Shown here piece by piece: positions 35,326 to 45,195 of a stretch of DNA of 64,000 nucleotides. The stretch is from Candidatus Thiodiazotropha sp. LNASS1 (lineage in GTDB: Bacteria; Pseudomonadota; Gammaproteobacteria; Chromatiales; Chromatiaceae): positions 3,224,001 to 3,288,000 of the forward strand of contig NZ_OZ156465.1 in assembly GCF_964212655.1 (NCBI RefSeq). Direction: 5' to 3'. The translations under genes and the position numbers were made by a program. The notes beneath the pieces are model-generated. The model saw only the letters and a list, made by a program, of their open reading frames with translations, had not been told where the DNA came from and searched no databases. The stretch's first letter is position 1. Each line of letters starts with the position of its first letter.

Positions 35326-37071
35326 TTAATCGGGTCTTTCATGACATAAAGTACAACTCACCGGTGTGCCTTTGGCAACGAAGCGGAACCTCTCCCCGTC
35401 ATCATCACTGAGAAAGGTCCGGTCTGCCGCGGTCATCGAGAGGACAGTCCCCTCCAGGTTCTGTCCATGACAGCTTTTGCAGGCATTGGAGTTGTCTTCG
35501 TAGAACTCCTCGTGTTCAAGGTTCCAGCCACGACTGTTGACGTTGTGCATGCCATGGGGGCCGTCAAGAGTAAGGGGCAGGCTGGTGTGGCAGCTGCTGC
35601 ATTCGCTCAGCGTCCCGGCATGACCCTGAAGCTGATTGGCAGCCAGGTTATCGTTGGCGGAAGCGAGTGGATTTGGCCAGATCGCATGGGTCGAGCCGTG
35701 ACAACCTTGGCAGGCAACGCCGCCATGTCCGAGGCTGTTTCGATAGAGCGTACCGCTATTTTCAGCAAATCTCTTGTTACCGGCCAGGCGGGGTGTGGCG
35801 GTATCGATATCATCTTCCCAGGCTTGGGTCAGGCGCAGGGAATCACCCAGGTGGCTGTTCGCATCGCCGGTGTGGCAGGATTCGCAGCGGGGTTCATCCA
35901 GCCAGGGCCGCCGTTCATCGCCACCCACCGCAAGCATGCTGCCATGGCAGTCCTGGCAACTGATGCCTGCAGCACCCATTGCACCCCTGAGACATTGGGT
36001 CACCTTACCCGGATGGCACTGATAGCAGGTCTCCTCCAGGCTGCCATCTACCGGGAACAGTGCCTGGTCGGTATCCGGGTCTATTAAGCGGCCGTGGTGA
36101 CCATGCATGACCTGGGACATGGTATCCACTCTCAATTGCTGGCCGGTGGGGCCTGCGCCGGTGAGATCGAGTGCCGCCGAGTAGTGGCAACCGGCACATA
36201 AAACGGGAGTTGCATTGATAAGGTCAGTGCCGTGCTCGGCGTCGTGCAGCGCCAGGATATTCCATTTCGCAGCTTGTAAAACACTGTTTGGATCATTGAT
36301 GTCGTCGGGCAGGATGAAATCGATGCTGCTGTCGAGAGGGGCGGCGATCTCTCCCGCGGCATGGCAGTTCTGGCAATCCGCTTCGGAGGCGACAGGCAGC
36401 ACTACATCCAGGCTGGCAAGGGCATCCGGATTATCCGACTTGCTGGCGGTGACCCGCATCAGCGGATAGGCATTCAGCTGCCCGGAATCGTCGATGGGAA
36501 GTATGGGTACGCCATCGGCGGCAAACCATTTTTTATCCGGGTCATAGTGATTGAAGGCCTGCGCATCGTTTGTGTTATAGGGATTCAGAATGCCTGGCAT
36601 CGACTGGCCAAAGAGCAGGCCCTCATCCGGTGCCGGATTGAGTCCGAACAAGTCGCTGACAAAGCTATTGCCGGTGGCGGGATTGATGTCCCAGAAGTTT
36701 GTCTTGCTGACGCTTCCCGCCAGGTTTTGGCTGGTAGTGTTGATGGAGCCGTTGCCATCCGCAATGGCCAGGTAGTGGACATTGACGCTCGATGCATCGA
36801 GGATGCGGGGTGTTGCGCCACGCTCGATTACCTGGGTATGTATGACATTGAAAGGCGGAAGGATGACGAAGGTCGAGTAGTCCAGATCGGCGCAGTGCAT
36901 GCCCAGATCGTTGAATGCCAATACGCGATGGCTGCCCGTTGCCTGTGATACTCCCGATCCGTTGTGGTGGTCATCATCGTCATCGTCGTTGTCATCGCCA
37001 CCACCACCGCCACAGGCGGTCAATGACAGTAATATGATCAGTGCGGTCAGCCATTCCCGGTGCCGTTTCAT
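35326..37071 (-). CDS. Nine-haem c-type cytochrome lipoprotein
   Basis: Secreted electron-transfer protein of 581 residues. The signal peptide ends in the lipobox SLTAC, followed by glycines and an aspartate-rich linker (about 27-40). Nine CXXCH haem motifs are visible, in order CQNCH, CAGCH, CYQCH, CQDCH, CESCH, CQGCH, CSSCH, CKSCH and CTLCH, all after residue 230; the first 230 residues contain none and start HRVLAFNDLGMHCADLDYS. The lipid anchor suggests the outer membrane or its surface. Start at 37071 has GGGAG eight bases upstream; the GTG at 37080 lacks this. Partners are not encoded nearby; the electron acceptor is unknown. Confidence 0.85.
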   Translation of the reverse strand: MKRHREWLTALIILLSLTACGGGGGDDNDDDDDDHHNGSGVSQATGSHRVLAFNDLGMHCADLDYSTFVILPPFNVIHTQVIERGATPRILDASSVNVHYLAIADGNGSINTTSQNLAGSVSKTNFWDINPATGNSFVSDLFGLNPAPDEGLLFGQSMPGILNPYNTNDAQAFNHYDPDKKWFAADGVPILPIDDSGQLNAYPLMRVTASKSDNPDALASLDVVLPVASEADCQNCHAAGEIAAPLDSSIDFILPDDINDPNSVLQAAKWNILALHDAEHGTDLINATPVLCAGCHYSAALDLTGAGPTGQQLRVDTMSQVMHGHHGRLIDPDTDQALFPVDGSLEETCYQCHPGKVTQCLRGAMGAAGISCQDCHGSMLAVGGDERRPWLDEPRCESCHTGDANSHLGDSLRLTQAWEDDIDTATPRLAGNKRFAENSGTLYRNSLGHGGVACQGCHGSTHAIWPNPLASANDNLAANQLQGHAGTLSECSSCHTSLPLTLDGPHGMHNVNSRGWNLEHEEFYEDNSNACKSCHGQNLEGTVLSMTAADRTFLSDDDGERFRFVAKGTPVSCTLCHERPD

Positions 37072-37215
37072 CGTGTACACTCCCTGAACCGTAATCGTCG
37101 AGATGGTGTATTTGGGAATTATATCCTAAAAATCATGCTGACTGCACCTGTTCGTATTGTCGACCGCCATTCTATCTCCGACGGTGGTTTCGTTAGGCTC
37201 GGTATAGTTAAAAAT

Positions 37216-39684
37216 CTATCTGATCGGCTTCACATGCCAGATTTTTTCAGCATACTCCTGGATGGTGCGGTCGCTGGAGAAATAGCCCATACGGGCAGTG
37301 TTGAGAATTGCCCGCCTGTTCCATTCGGCGGTGTTGAGATACAGCTGGTCGGCCCGGTCACTTACTTCAAGGTAGCTCTTGAAATCGGCGATTACCTTGA
37401 AATGATCTTTGTTGAGAAGATTGTCGGTGATCATACGATAGCGCGCCGGTTCTTCCGGTGAAAAGAAGCCGTTGGCGATCATGTCGATGATACGTTTCAA
37501 TACCGGGTCCGAATCATAATAACGCCGGGGCTGGTATCCCTGTCGATTTAGTCTTGTAATATCTTCTGTCGTCAAACCGAAGATGAAAATATTATCGGCA
37601 CCGATATTCTCTTGCATCTCTACATTGGCACCGTCCATGGTTCCCATGGTCAGGGCGCCATTGAGGGCAAGTTTCATGTTGCCGGTACCCGATGCCTCCA
37701 TGCCGGCTGTGGAGATCTGTTGCGAGAGTTCCGCCGCGGGGATGATATCCGAAGCGGTGGTAACGTCGTAATTGGGGATAAAAAGGATCTTCAGGCGATC
37801 GCTTACAGCCGGGTCGTTGTCGATGACGTCGGCCACATCATTGATGAGGCGGATAATCAGTTTCGCCATGGTATAGCCAGGTGCCGCCTTACCCCCGAAC
37901 AGGATGGTGCGTGGCACGTGATTTGCGTTGGGATCATCCAGTAGGCGATTGTAGAGGGCTATGGCGCGAAATAGGTTGAGCAGTTGACGTTTGTATTCGT
38001 GAATTCTCTTAACCTGAACGTCGAATAGCATGTTTGAGTCAACCTTGCTGTCCAAATAGTACAGGATCAACTTGGCAAGGCGTTGTTTGTTTGCCTGCTT
38101 AATGGCACAAAATCTCTCCTGGAAGGCACTGTCTTCGGCCAGTGATTCAAGCTGTTTTATCTGGCTGAGGTCTCTGATCCATTCCGGACCAATGGCATCA
38201 CTGATCAGTGTTGAGAGCCCCCGGTTGGATTGATAGAGCCAGCGTCGTGGTGTAATCCCATTAGTGATGTTGATGATCTTGCCGGGATAGAAGCTGTTGA
38301 AATCCTTAAAGGTTGATTTGCGCAGAAGCTCACTGTGGAGTGCCGAGACGCCATTCACCTTGTGACTTCCGATGATCGCCAAGTGGGCCATGCGAATTCG
38401 TCGTCCGTTGCCTTCATCGATGATGGAGAGGCGGCGCAGGATATCCATGTCCCCCGGGTGGAGGTGGCCGAGCATCAGCAGAAAACGCCGGTTGATCTCC
38501 ATTATCAACTGCAGGTGCCTTGGCAACAGTTGTTCGAAGATATCCACCGGCCATGTCTCCAACGCTTCGGGCAGCAGGGTGTGGTTGGTGTATGAGAAGA
38601 CCCGGGTGGTGATCTCCCAGGCAGGTTGCCATTCGAGGTGGTGCTTGTCCATCAGCAGTCGCATCATCTCCGGGATGGCGATGGCTGGGTGGGTGTCGTT
38701 GAGTTGGATTGCCACCTTATTCGGTAGTTCGCTCAGACTGTCATGATCGGTGAAGAAGCGGCGTAGAATATCCTTCAGTGAGGCGCAGACAAAAAAGTAT
38801 TGCTGCTTCAGCCGCAGGCGCTTGTTCATAGTGGAGCTGTCGTTGGGATAGAGTACCTTGGAGATGTTCTCGGACAGGGTCTTGCCGACGACGGCCTCGG
38901 TATACTCTCCCTCATTGAACCGGTTTAGATCGAAGTCCTCATAGGCCTTGGCGCTCCACAGTCGGAGATTGTTGACGGTATCGTTTTTATAACCGGGTAT
39001 CGGGGTGTCATAGGCCTGGGCGATCACGACATCGCCCTCTATCCAATCAAAATGGCGCCGGCCTGTTGTATCCTGATACTCCATGACTCGCCCGCCGAAG
39101 CGGACCCGGTAGGAGACCTCTGGGCGGGGAAACTCCCAAGGGTTATCGTGTATCAGCCAATTTTCCGGCAGCTCGACCTGGCAGCCGTTTTCGATCTTCT
39201 GTCTGAACATGCCATATTCGAAACGGATACCGTAGCCGTATCCGGGAATGTTCAAACTGGCTATGGAGTCGAGAAAGCATGCGGCCAGGCGTCCGAGTCC
39301 GCCATTGCCAAGCGCCGCGTCATGCTCAAGGTTGCGTAACCGCTCAAGTTCGATGCCGAGTTTATGCAGGGCCTCGGTACACGCATCGTGAATATCCATA
39401 TTCAACAAGCTGTTGATAAGACTGCGCCCAATAAGAAATTCCATCGACAGGTAGTAGACCCGCTTGGCGTCGTGTCTGTAAAAGTTACGCTGGGTCTCCA
39501 TCCAGCGTTCAATCAGGCGGTCACGAATCACATGACTGAATGCCATCATCCAATCATGATCGGTGGCGGTGTAGGGATCCTTGCCAATGGTGTAGACGAG
39601 GTGATTGGAGGCCGATCGTTGGATGTCCTTTGGATCTGAGCCTAGAAAATCATACTTGAAAGCACTGTGTTTGACTTTGCTCAT
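37216..39684 (-). CDS. glgP: Glycogen/alpha-glucan phosphorylase
   Basis: Releases glucose 1-phosphate from glycogen or maltodextrin. The 822-residue length and motifs match family GT35: ALGNGGLGRLAACFLDS near the N-terminus, the active-site region QLNDTHPAIAIPEMMR, RIHEYKRQLLN, and the PLP-lysine motif EASGTGNMKLALNGA. Cytoplasmic. No other glycogen genes adjoin it; its neighbours are the cytochrome and a VanZ-like gene. Confidence 0.96.
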   Translation of the reverse strand: MSKVKHSAFKYDFLGSDPKDIQRSASNHLVYTIGKDPYTATDHDWMMAFSHVIRDRLIERWMETQRNFYRHDAKRVYYLSMEFLIGRSLINSLLNMDIHDACTEALHKLGIELERLRNLEHDAALGNGGLGRLAACFLDSIASLNIPGYGYGIRFEYGMFRQKIENGCQVELPENWLIHDNPWEFPRPEVSYRVRFGGRVMEYQDTTGRRHFDWIEGDVVIAQAYDTPIPGYKNDTVNNLRLWSAKAYEDFDLNRFNEGEYTEAVVGKTLSENISKVLYPNDSSTMNKRLRLKQQYFFVCASLKDILRRFFTDHDSLSELPNKVAIQLNDTHPAIAIPEMMRLLMDKHHLEWQPAWEITTRVFSYTNHTLLPEALETWPVDIFEQLLPRHLQLIMEINRRFLLMLGHLHPGDMDILRRLSIIDEGNGRRIRMAHLAIIGSHKVNGVSALHSELLRKSTFKDFNSFYPGKIINITNGITPRRWLYQSNRGLSTLISDAIGPEWIRDLSQIKQLESLAEDSAFQERFCAIKQANKQRLAKLILYYLDSKVDSNMLFDVQVKRIHEYKRQLLNLFRAIALYNRLLDDPNANHVPRTILFGGKAAPGYTMAKLIIRLINDVADVIDNDPAVSDRLKILFIPNYDVTTASDIIPAAELSQQISTAGMEASGTGNMKLALNGALTMGTMDGANVEMQENIGADNIFIFGLTTEDITRLNRQGYQPRRYYDSDPVLKRIIDMIANGFFSPEEPARYRMITDNLLNKDHFKVIADFKSYLEVSDRADQLYLNTAEWNRRAILNTARMGYFSSDRTIQEYAEKIWHVKPIR

Positions 39685-39906
39685 GACAGACGAAGCACTG
39701 TATTGGTTGTGGTACTGAACGATAAGGGTCTGAAAATAACCGGACGATTACCACTGACATATAGATTAACTATAACCCAAATCGATAATATGCTGTTGAT
39801 CGAGATGGCGGGTAGAGACTATTCAAGGCCTGTTTATACTGATCCAATTGGCACTCTAGAGTGAGAAAACAGCCCTGGCCCTTCAGGTGTATCAGAGCCG
39901 ATTGGT

Positions 39907-40323
39907 CTAGTGTGTACGGTTCCTGGAAGCGCCGTTACGCAGTGCCTGGATCAGGGGGATCCGTAACAGTAACGGTAACAGCAGTGGATAGATGAGCAGC
40001 CCCAGGATATCCGCCACCAAATCCCAGGTGGAGAATATACGATGAGGTATGAAGGCTTGCACTACCTCGATGAAAAGACCATAACCGAAGAGCGGTAGAT
40101 ATTTTATCGGTTTCCATTTTGATCGAGGCCATGAAAAATCGACCAGAAAGGCGAGCGCAAAAAAGGCCACAATATGGGACAGCTTGTCATTGAACTCTGT
40201 GACGACGGGGGTATCCAGGGGCGTGAACGCGAGATAACTGATCACCAGAAGCGCCATTGCCAGCAATACACGAATGGTGTGTGTGCTGAAGATGGAGGCA
40301 GCCGTAGCAACCCAATGCTTCAA
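39907..40323 (-). CDS. VanZ-like family membrane protein
   Basis: A 138-residue membrane protein with about four helices. Signatures of the VanZ-like family are DKLSHIVAFFALAFL, the YGLFIEVVQAFIPHR segment and TWDLVADILGLLIY. Resistance is not implied; most family members have unknown function. The start overlaps the purD stop by four bases, so it is cotranscribed with purHD. Confidence 0.85.
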   Translation of the reverse strand: MKHWVATAASIFSTHTIRVLLAMALLVISYLAFTPLDTPVVTEFNDKLSHIVAFFALAFLVDFSWPRSKWKPIKYLPLFGYGLFIEVVQAFIPHRIFSTWDLVADILGLLIYPLLLPLLLRIPLIQALRNGASRNRTH

Positions 40324-41609
40324 TTGCGCTCTTCCCTGGCAATCGCACGGTATGCGATGTCGGTGCGGTAATAGACATCATCCCAATGGATAGAGCGGGT
40401 CAATGCGTAGGCGCTCTGTTGTGCCGATGTGACGCTTTCTCCCAGAGCGGTGGCACATAATACCCGTCCACCTGTGGTGACGACCCTGTCGTCATCCAGC
40501 CTGGTGCCGGCGTGGAAGACTTTACAGGAGGGGTCGGCGGATTCAGGGAGGCCGCTGATGACCTTGCCTTTTTCATAGGGGCCTGGATAGCCGCCTGCCG
40601 CCAGCACAACACCCACGGATGCTCTGGAATCCCATTCGGTCCGCTCCTTGTCAAGCCTTCCATCCAGTGCGGCCAGGCAGTGCGCAACCAGGTCGGAACG
40701 CATGCGTAACATGATCGGTTGTGTCTCGGGGTCGCCAAAGCGACAATTGTATTCGATAACCTTGGGTGTGCCGTCCGCAGTAATCATCAATCCGGCGTAG
40801 AGGAATCCGGTATAGGGCATGCCCTCCTCGGCCATGCCCTTGACGGTGGGCCGGATTACCTGCTGCATGATCCTCTCATAGATGGTGTCATCGACCACGG
40901 GTGCTGGAGAGTAGGCCCCCATCCCGCCGGTATTGAGACCGGTATCGCCATCACCCACCCGCTTGTGGTCCTGGCTGGTTGCCATCGGCAGGATATGATT
41001 ACCGTCGGCCATGACAATGAAACTGGCCTCTTCACCTTCCAGGTACTCTTCGATGACCACGCGATGACCGGCTTCGCCGAAGGCATTGCCCGCCAGCATG
41101 TCGCGGACCGCTGATTCAGCGGTAGAGATGTCCATGGCGACAATGACGCCTTTTCCGGCCGCCAGGCCATCCGCCTTGATGACGATGGGAGCGCCAACTT
41201 GGTTGAGATAGGTCAGCGCGGCATCGATCTCGGTGAAGGTCCGGTAGCTGCCGCTGGGAATGTCGTGGCGTGCGAGGAAGTCTTTGGTGAAGGATTTTGA
41301 ACCCTCCAGTTGCGCCGCATCCTTGCTTGGCCCGAAACAGTGCAGACCGGCTGCTTCGAAGGCATTGACGATGCCGTTCACCAGCGGCGCCTCCGGGCCG
41401 ACAATAGTCAGTCCTATTTGTTTGGCCTTCGCGAATTCGATCAGTTCATCGATCGAGTCGGCATCGATTTCCACATTCTCGAGCTTCTTTTCGAGGGCCG
41501 TGCCGGCATTGCCGGGGGCGACAAAGACCTTATCCGCCAGATCCGATTGCGCGGCTTTCCAGGCAAGGGCGTGTTCACGGCCGCCCGAACCGATGACCAG
41601 AATATTCAT
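40320..41609 (-). CDS. purD: Phosphoribosylamine-glycine ligase
   Basis: ATP-grasp enzyme forming GAR in the second step of purine synthesis. It has 429 residues. Motifs include [47 protein letters not shown], and IEYNCRFGDPETQ with metal ligands. Its start codon overlaps the purH stop by one base, so the pair is translationally coupled. Confidence 0.96.
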   Translation of the reverse strand: MNILVIGSGGREHALAWKAAQSDLADKVFVAPGNAGTALEKKLENVEIDADSIDELIEFAKAKQIGLTIVGPEAPLVNGIVNAFEAAGLHCFGPSKDAAQLEGSKSFTKDFLARHDIPSGSYRTFTEIDAALTYLNQVGAPIVIKADGLAAGKGVIVAMDISTAESAVRDMLAGNAFGEAGHRVVIEEYLEGEEASFIVMADGNHILPMATSQDHKRVGDGDTGLNTGGMGAYSPAPVVDDTIYERIMQQVIRPTVKGMAEEGMPYTGFLYAGLMITADGTPKVIEYNCRFGDPETQPIMLRMRSDLVAHCLAALDGRLDKERTEWDSRASVGVVLAAGGYPGPYEKGKVISGLPESADPSCKVFHAGTRLDDDRVVTTGGRVLCATALGESVTSAQQSAYALTRSIHWDDVYYRTDIAYRAIAREERN

Positions 41610-43168
41610 CAGTGACGGAAGTGGCGCATACCGGTGAATACCATCGCCATGTCATGCTCATCGGCGGCGGCGATCGCCTCATCGTCGCGCATCGATCCAC
41701 CGGGTTGAATGACGGCAGTAATGCCGACCTCTGCGGCATTGTCTATGCCGTCGCGGAATGGGAAGAACGCATCCGAGGCCATCACCGAACCCCTGACTTC
41801 AAGCGAGGCGTGTTCCGCTTTGATTGCGGCGATACGCGCAGAGTTGACCCGACTCATCTGGCCGGCGCCGACACCGATGGTCATGCCATCCCTGCCATAG
41901 ACGATGGCGTTTGACTTGACGAACTTGGCGACGCGCCAGGTAAACAACAGATCACGCATCTCCTGCTCTGTGGGATGCCTTTGGGTCACAACCTTGATGT
42001 GGTGGGTCAGCTGCAGATCGGCATCCTGGACCAGCAGGCCGCCATTGACCCGCTTGTATTCGGTGCGGTGGATTGCCTCACTGAGCCATTCACCACACTC
42101 CAGCAGGCGTACATTTTTCTTGCTGCTGACAGCCTCGATGGCCGCCGCCGAGATCTTCGGTGCGATGATCACTTCAACGAACTGGCGGTCGATGATGGTT
42201 TTTGCCGTCTCCCCGTCCAGTTCACCGTTAAAGGCGATAATGCCGCCAAACGCCGACTCGGGATCGGTAGTGTAGGCGCGATCATAGGCCTCCAGCATGT
42301 TGGCGCCATATGCCACACCACAGGGATTGGCATGTTTGACGATGACGCAGGCGGGTCCTTCGTCAAAACTCTTAACACACTCCAATGCGGCGTCGGTATC
42401 ACCGATATTGTTGTACGAGAGCTCCTTGCCCTGCAGTTGCTTGGCCGTGGCCACGCTCGCCTCATCGATCCTGTGCTCGACAAAGAAGGCCGCCTTCTGG
42501 TGGGGGTTCTCCCCATAGCGCATGGTCTGTGCCTGTTTGAATTGAAGGGACAGCGTGCGTGGAAAATCGCTGACTTCATCCCCCAGACGCGAGCCAAGGT
42601 AGTTGGCAATGGCGGCATCGTAGCGGGCGGTATGTTCGAAGGTCTTTACCGCAAGGTCGAATCGGGTGGCACTGCTCAATTCGTTGTTGTTGTCCCTCAT
42701 TTCATGCAGCACCCTGTCATAGTCGAGTGCATCGACGATCACCGTTACATCCTTGTGGTTCTTGGCCGCTGCGCGAAGCATGGTGGGACCGCCGATATCG
42801 ATGTTTTCTATTGCCGTCGGAAGATCGCAATCGGGATTGGACACTGTCTCTTCGAAGGGGTAGAGATTGACCACGATCAGGTCGATACCACCGATACCGT
42901 TCTCTTTCATGACACCGTCATCGATGCCTCGCCGTCCGAGTATTCCGCCGTGAATTTTTGGGTGCAGGGTCTTGACCCGGCCATCCATCATTTCCGGATA
43001 GCCGGTATATTCTGAGACTTCGATGACCGGGATATCATTTTGCGTCAGCAGTTTTGCGGTACCGCCAGTTGAAAGGATCTCAATCTTGTTGTCAGCGAGA
43101 TTGCGGGCGAATTCCACAATCCCGGTTTTGTCTGAAACGCTGATCAGGGCGCGTTTAATCGATGCCAT
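41609..43168 (-). CDS. purH: AICAR transformylase / IMP cyclohydrolase
   Basis: Bifunctional enzyme, 519 residues, of the last two steps of IMP synthesis. The N-terminal MGS-like cyclohydrolase domain (about 1-195; [38 protein letters not shown]) is followed by the transformylase domain ([11 protein letters not shown] with the catalytic Lys-His). It follows fis by 31 bases on the same strand, which suggests a dusB-fis-purHD transcript. Confidence 0.96.
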   Translation of the reverse strand: MASIKRALISVSDKTGIVEFARNLADNKIEILSTGGTAKLLTQNDIPVIEVSEYTGYPEMMDGRVKTLHPKIHGGILGRRGIDDGVMKENGIGGIDLIVVNLYPFEETVSNPDCDLPTAIENIDIGGPTMLRAAAKNHKDVTVIVDALDYDRVLHEMRDNNNELSSATRFDLAVKTFEHTARYDAAIANYLGSRLGDEVSDFPRTLSLQFKQAQTMRYGENPHQKAAFFVEHRIDEASVATAKQLQGKELSYNNIGDTDAALECVKSFDEGPACVIVKHANPCGVAYGANMLEAYDRAYTTDPESAFGGIIAFNGELDGETAKTIIDRQFVEVIIAPKISAAAIEAVSSKKNVRLLECGEWLSEAIHRTEYKRVNGGLLVQDADLQLTHHIKVVTQRHPTEQEMRDLLFTWRVAKFVKSNAIVYGRDGMTIGVGAGQMSRVNSARIAAIKAEHASLEVRGSVMASDAFFPFRDGIDNAAEVGITAVIQPGGSMRDDEAIAAADEHDMAMVFTGMRHFRH

Positions 43169-43199
43169 GTTGAAGTTTCCAAGTAAGTGTAAGCCGGCT

Positions 43200-43496
43200 T
43201 CAGTCGAGGTCGTATTGTGAGAGTTTCTTGCGCAAGGTGCTTCGACTGATACCTAGAATGGATGCTGCCTGGGACTGGTTGCCGCCGGTATGTTTCATGA
43301 CACTTTCGAGTAATGGCGCCTCCACCTCGTTCATCACCAGTCTATAAAGGTTGTTTGCACCATGCCCGTCAAGGTTATTGAAATAACGTTGCATTGCATC
43401 ACTGACACACTGGCGTAAGGGTTCTGATTTCTTACTGTGTGTGACTGTCAGATACTCTTGATTCTCTTTTTTGCTAAGAACCGCATCAGTCATCAT
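43200..43496 (-). CDS. fis: Fis family DNA-binding protein
   Basis: Nucleoid protein and transcription activator of 98 residues. The C-terminal helix-turn-helix ([20 protein letters not shown]) is typical of Fis. Two adjacent ATG codons (43496, 43493) overlap the dusB stop; the open frame runs further up to 43526, but that would lie inside dusB. The dusB-fis pairing is conserved in gammaproteobacteria. A C-rich discriminator at the predicted operon promoter fits growth-rate control, as known for E. coli fis. Confidence 0.94.
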   Translation of the reverse strand: MMTDAVLSKKENQEYLTVTHSKKSEPLRQCVSDAMQRYFNNLDGHGANNLYRLVMNEVEAPLLESVMKHTGGNQSQAASILGISRSTLRKKLSQYDLD

Positions 43497-44479
43497 GCCG
43501 CCAATTCCCCATTGTTTTGTAGGCAATCAAAATAGTTACGGATAGCCTGCAGTTGTTGTTCCGCAGACTCTGTGTAGTTTATTTTGTTCCTAAAAACTGC
43601 GCCGTCAGGGCGCCCCCTGCTGTACCAGGCGATATGCTTGCGCGCAATACGTATGCCAAGGTACTCCCCATAAAAATCATACAGTTGCCTGACATGTCCG
43701 ATAAGGATACCGGCAACCCATTCGAGATCAGGTTCCGGCATCTCACTGCCGGTGTGTAGATAGTGGTTGATCTCATCAAAAATCCAAGGGCGTCCTTGCG
43801 CAGCGCGACCTATCATCAGGGCATCGGCCCCGGTTCGTTTTAAAACAAATGAGGCTTTTTGTGGTGAATCGATATCCCCATTCGCGATAACCGGGATGTT
43901 GACTGATTGCTTGATGTCGCTGATTGTTTCGTACTCTGCATCACCTGAAAACCTGCACGCACGTGTGCGACCGTGAATGGCGAGGGCTCGGATACCTGCT
44001 GCTTCCGCGATGGTCGCGATACGTACACCGTTGCGGTTTTCGGGATCTGTACCTGTGCGGATTTTCAATGTCACAGGTACCTCGACGGCACTGACAACCG
44101 CCTCCAATATCTTTCCTACGAGATTTTCATCCTCCAACAACGCAGATCCTGCGGTGCGCTTACAAACCTTTTTTGCCGGGCATCCCATATTGATATCGAT
44201 TATCTGCGCACCATTGGCGACATTGGCCCGTGCCGCTTCCGCCATCTGATGCGGATCGGAGCCGACGATCTGTACACTGACAGGACTCGTTTCACCTTCG
44301 AGATCGAGACGTCGGACAGTCTTTCTTGTTCCTCTTAGGGAGGCATCAGAAGAGACCATCTCCGAAACGGCAAGCCCAGCGCCCATCTCCCTGCAGAGTT
44401 GCCGGAAGGGTCTGTCCGTGACGCCGGCCATGGGCGCCAATAGCAGATTGTTCTCTAATTTATAGGGTCCAATTTGCAT
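43493..44479 (-). CDS. dusB: tRNA-dihydrouridine synthase B
   Basis: FMN-dependent enzyme reducing uridine to dihydrouridine in the tRNA D loop. The 328-residue sequence has LAPMAGVTDRPFR, IDINMGCPAKKVCKR with the catalytic cysteine, LKIRTGTD, IHGRTRACRFSG and MIGRAAQGRPW. It is the first gene of the dusB-fis unit and starts about 43 bases after the predicted transcription start. Confidence 0.95.
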   Translation of the reverse strand: MQIGPYKLENNLLLAPMAGVTDRPFRQLCREMGAGLAVSEMVSSDASLRGTRKTVRRLDLEGETSPVSVQIVGSDPHQMAEAARANVANGAQIIDINMGCPAKKVCKRTAGSALLEDENLVGKILEAVVSAVEVPVTLKIRTGTDPENRNGVRIATIAEAAGIRALAIHGRTRACRFSGDAEYETISDIKQSVNIPVIANGDIDSPQKASFVLKRTGADALMIGRAAQGRPWIFDEINHYLHTGSEMPEPDLEWVAGILIGHVRQLYDFYGEYLGIRIARKHIAWYSRGRPDGAVFRNKINYTESAEQQLQAIRNYFDCLQNNGELAA

Positions 44480-44528
44480 TCAGAATGCCACTCATCAGGG
44501 GGTCCGTCTTGGAGAAGGAGGGTGTGGG

Positions 44529-44557
44529 ATACTACCGCTAATTGTTGGCGGAATCAA
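44529..44557 (-). promoter_or_regulatory. Possible dusB-fis promoter with C-rich discriminator
   Basis: On the minus strand TTGATT and TAGTAT lie 17 bases apart, each four of six consensus matches; the -10 is followed at once by CCCACACCC. C/G-rich discriminators are a hallmark of ppGpp-inhibited promoters. Predicted from sequence only. Confidence 0.4.
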
Positions 44558-45195
44558 AGGCAAATTGAGTATGAATTGATCTGATACAAATGGCGTTTGT
44601 GGGTCTACCTGTGAATCGGCTGGAAGGGTGGTGAGTAAGCTCTTAAATCTTAGGCAGATATGTAAATGATGGCCTATAACTGGCAATCAGAAGGGAAATG
44701 TAAATTCATTGTGTAGAATTTAATTCCTTACTGATGCTGTCTGATAATCAGGTGTCGAACTTTTTTACAGTCACCTCACCGAATGTCTCTATCTCGATGC
44801 GACACCGTTAGGGTTTGCTTATGCCATTGACCTTTCATTACCGCACTGAACTATCGCTGGAGCATTGGTCGGATAGTGGCGTTGACGCGAAACTCTTATA
44901 GCCACTGTCTCACTGAATCTCAGAATGATTCTATTGTTTAAACTATTGCGGTGAATGATGGGCTATCAATCCGGGCGGATATATTATTTAACAAGATATG
45001 ACTGGATTACTAAGATGAGATATTCGTTCGTAAGAGTGGCGTATAGGGATATTCAGAGTAACGTCAGAGGGAGTCGTCGGCACTTTTCCATGTGAAAGAC
45101 AGTGCCATATGCTACTCACCGATAAGACCTGACAGCAGGAACCGGTATAGTGGAAGAGAAGTGACTATCTGCACTGATCCGGCAGACTGAAGCCG
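44558..45195. other. Gene-free region between DUF3426 gene and dusB
   Basis: About 640 bases without a supported gene. It is AT-rich, with scattered stops in all frames and only short open stretches (for example a 26-codon frame at 44821-44901 without family resemblance). It may hold upstream activating sites for the dusB-fis promoter, since E. coli fis has multiple Fis sites; I cannot identify them by eye. No RNA gene or repeat was recognised. Confidence 0.35.

Noticed and set aside
36960-37000. Possible frameshift-prone or contaminated stretch in the cytochrome gene (repeats of CATCGTCAT type)
   Set aside because: It encodes the in-frame aspartate-rich linker right after the lipobox, common in lipoproteins.
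41975-43015. 346-codon plus-strand open frame
   Set aside because: Antisense shadow of purH, whose product is fully conserved.
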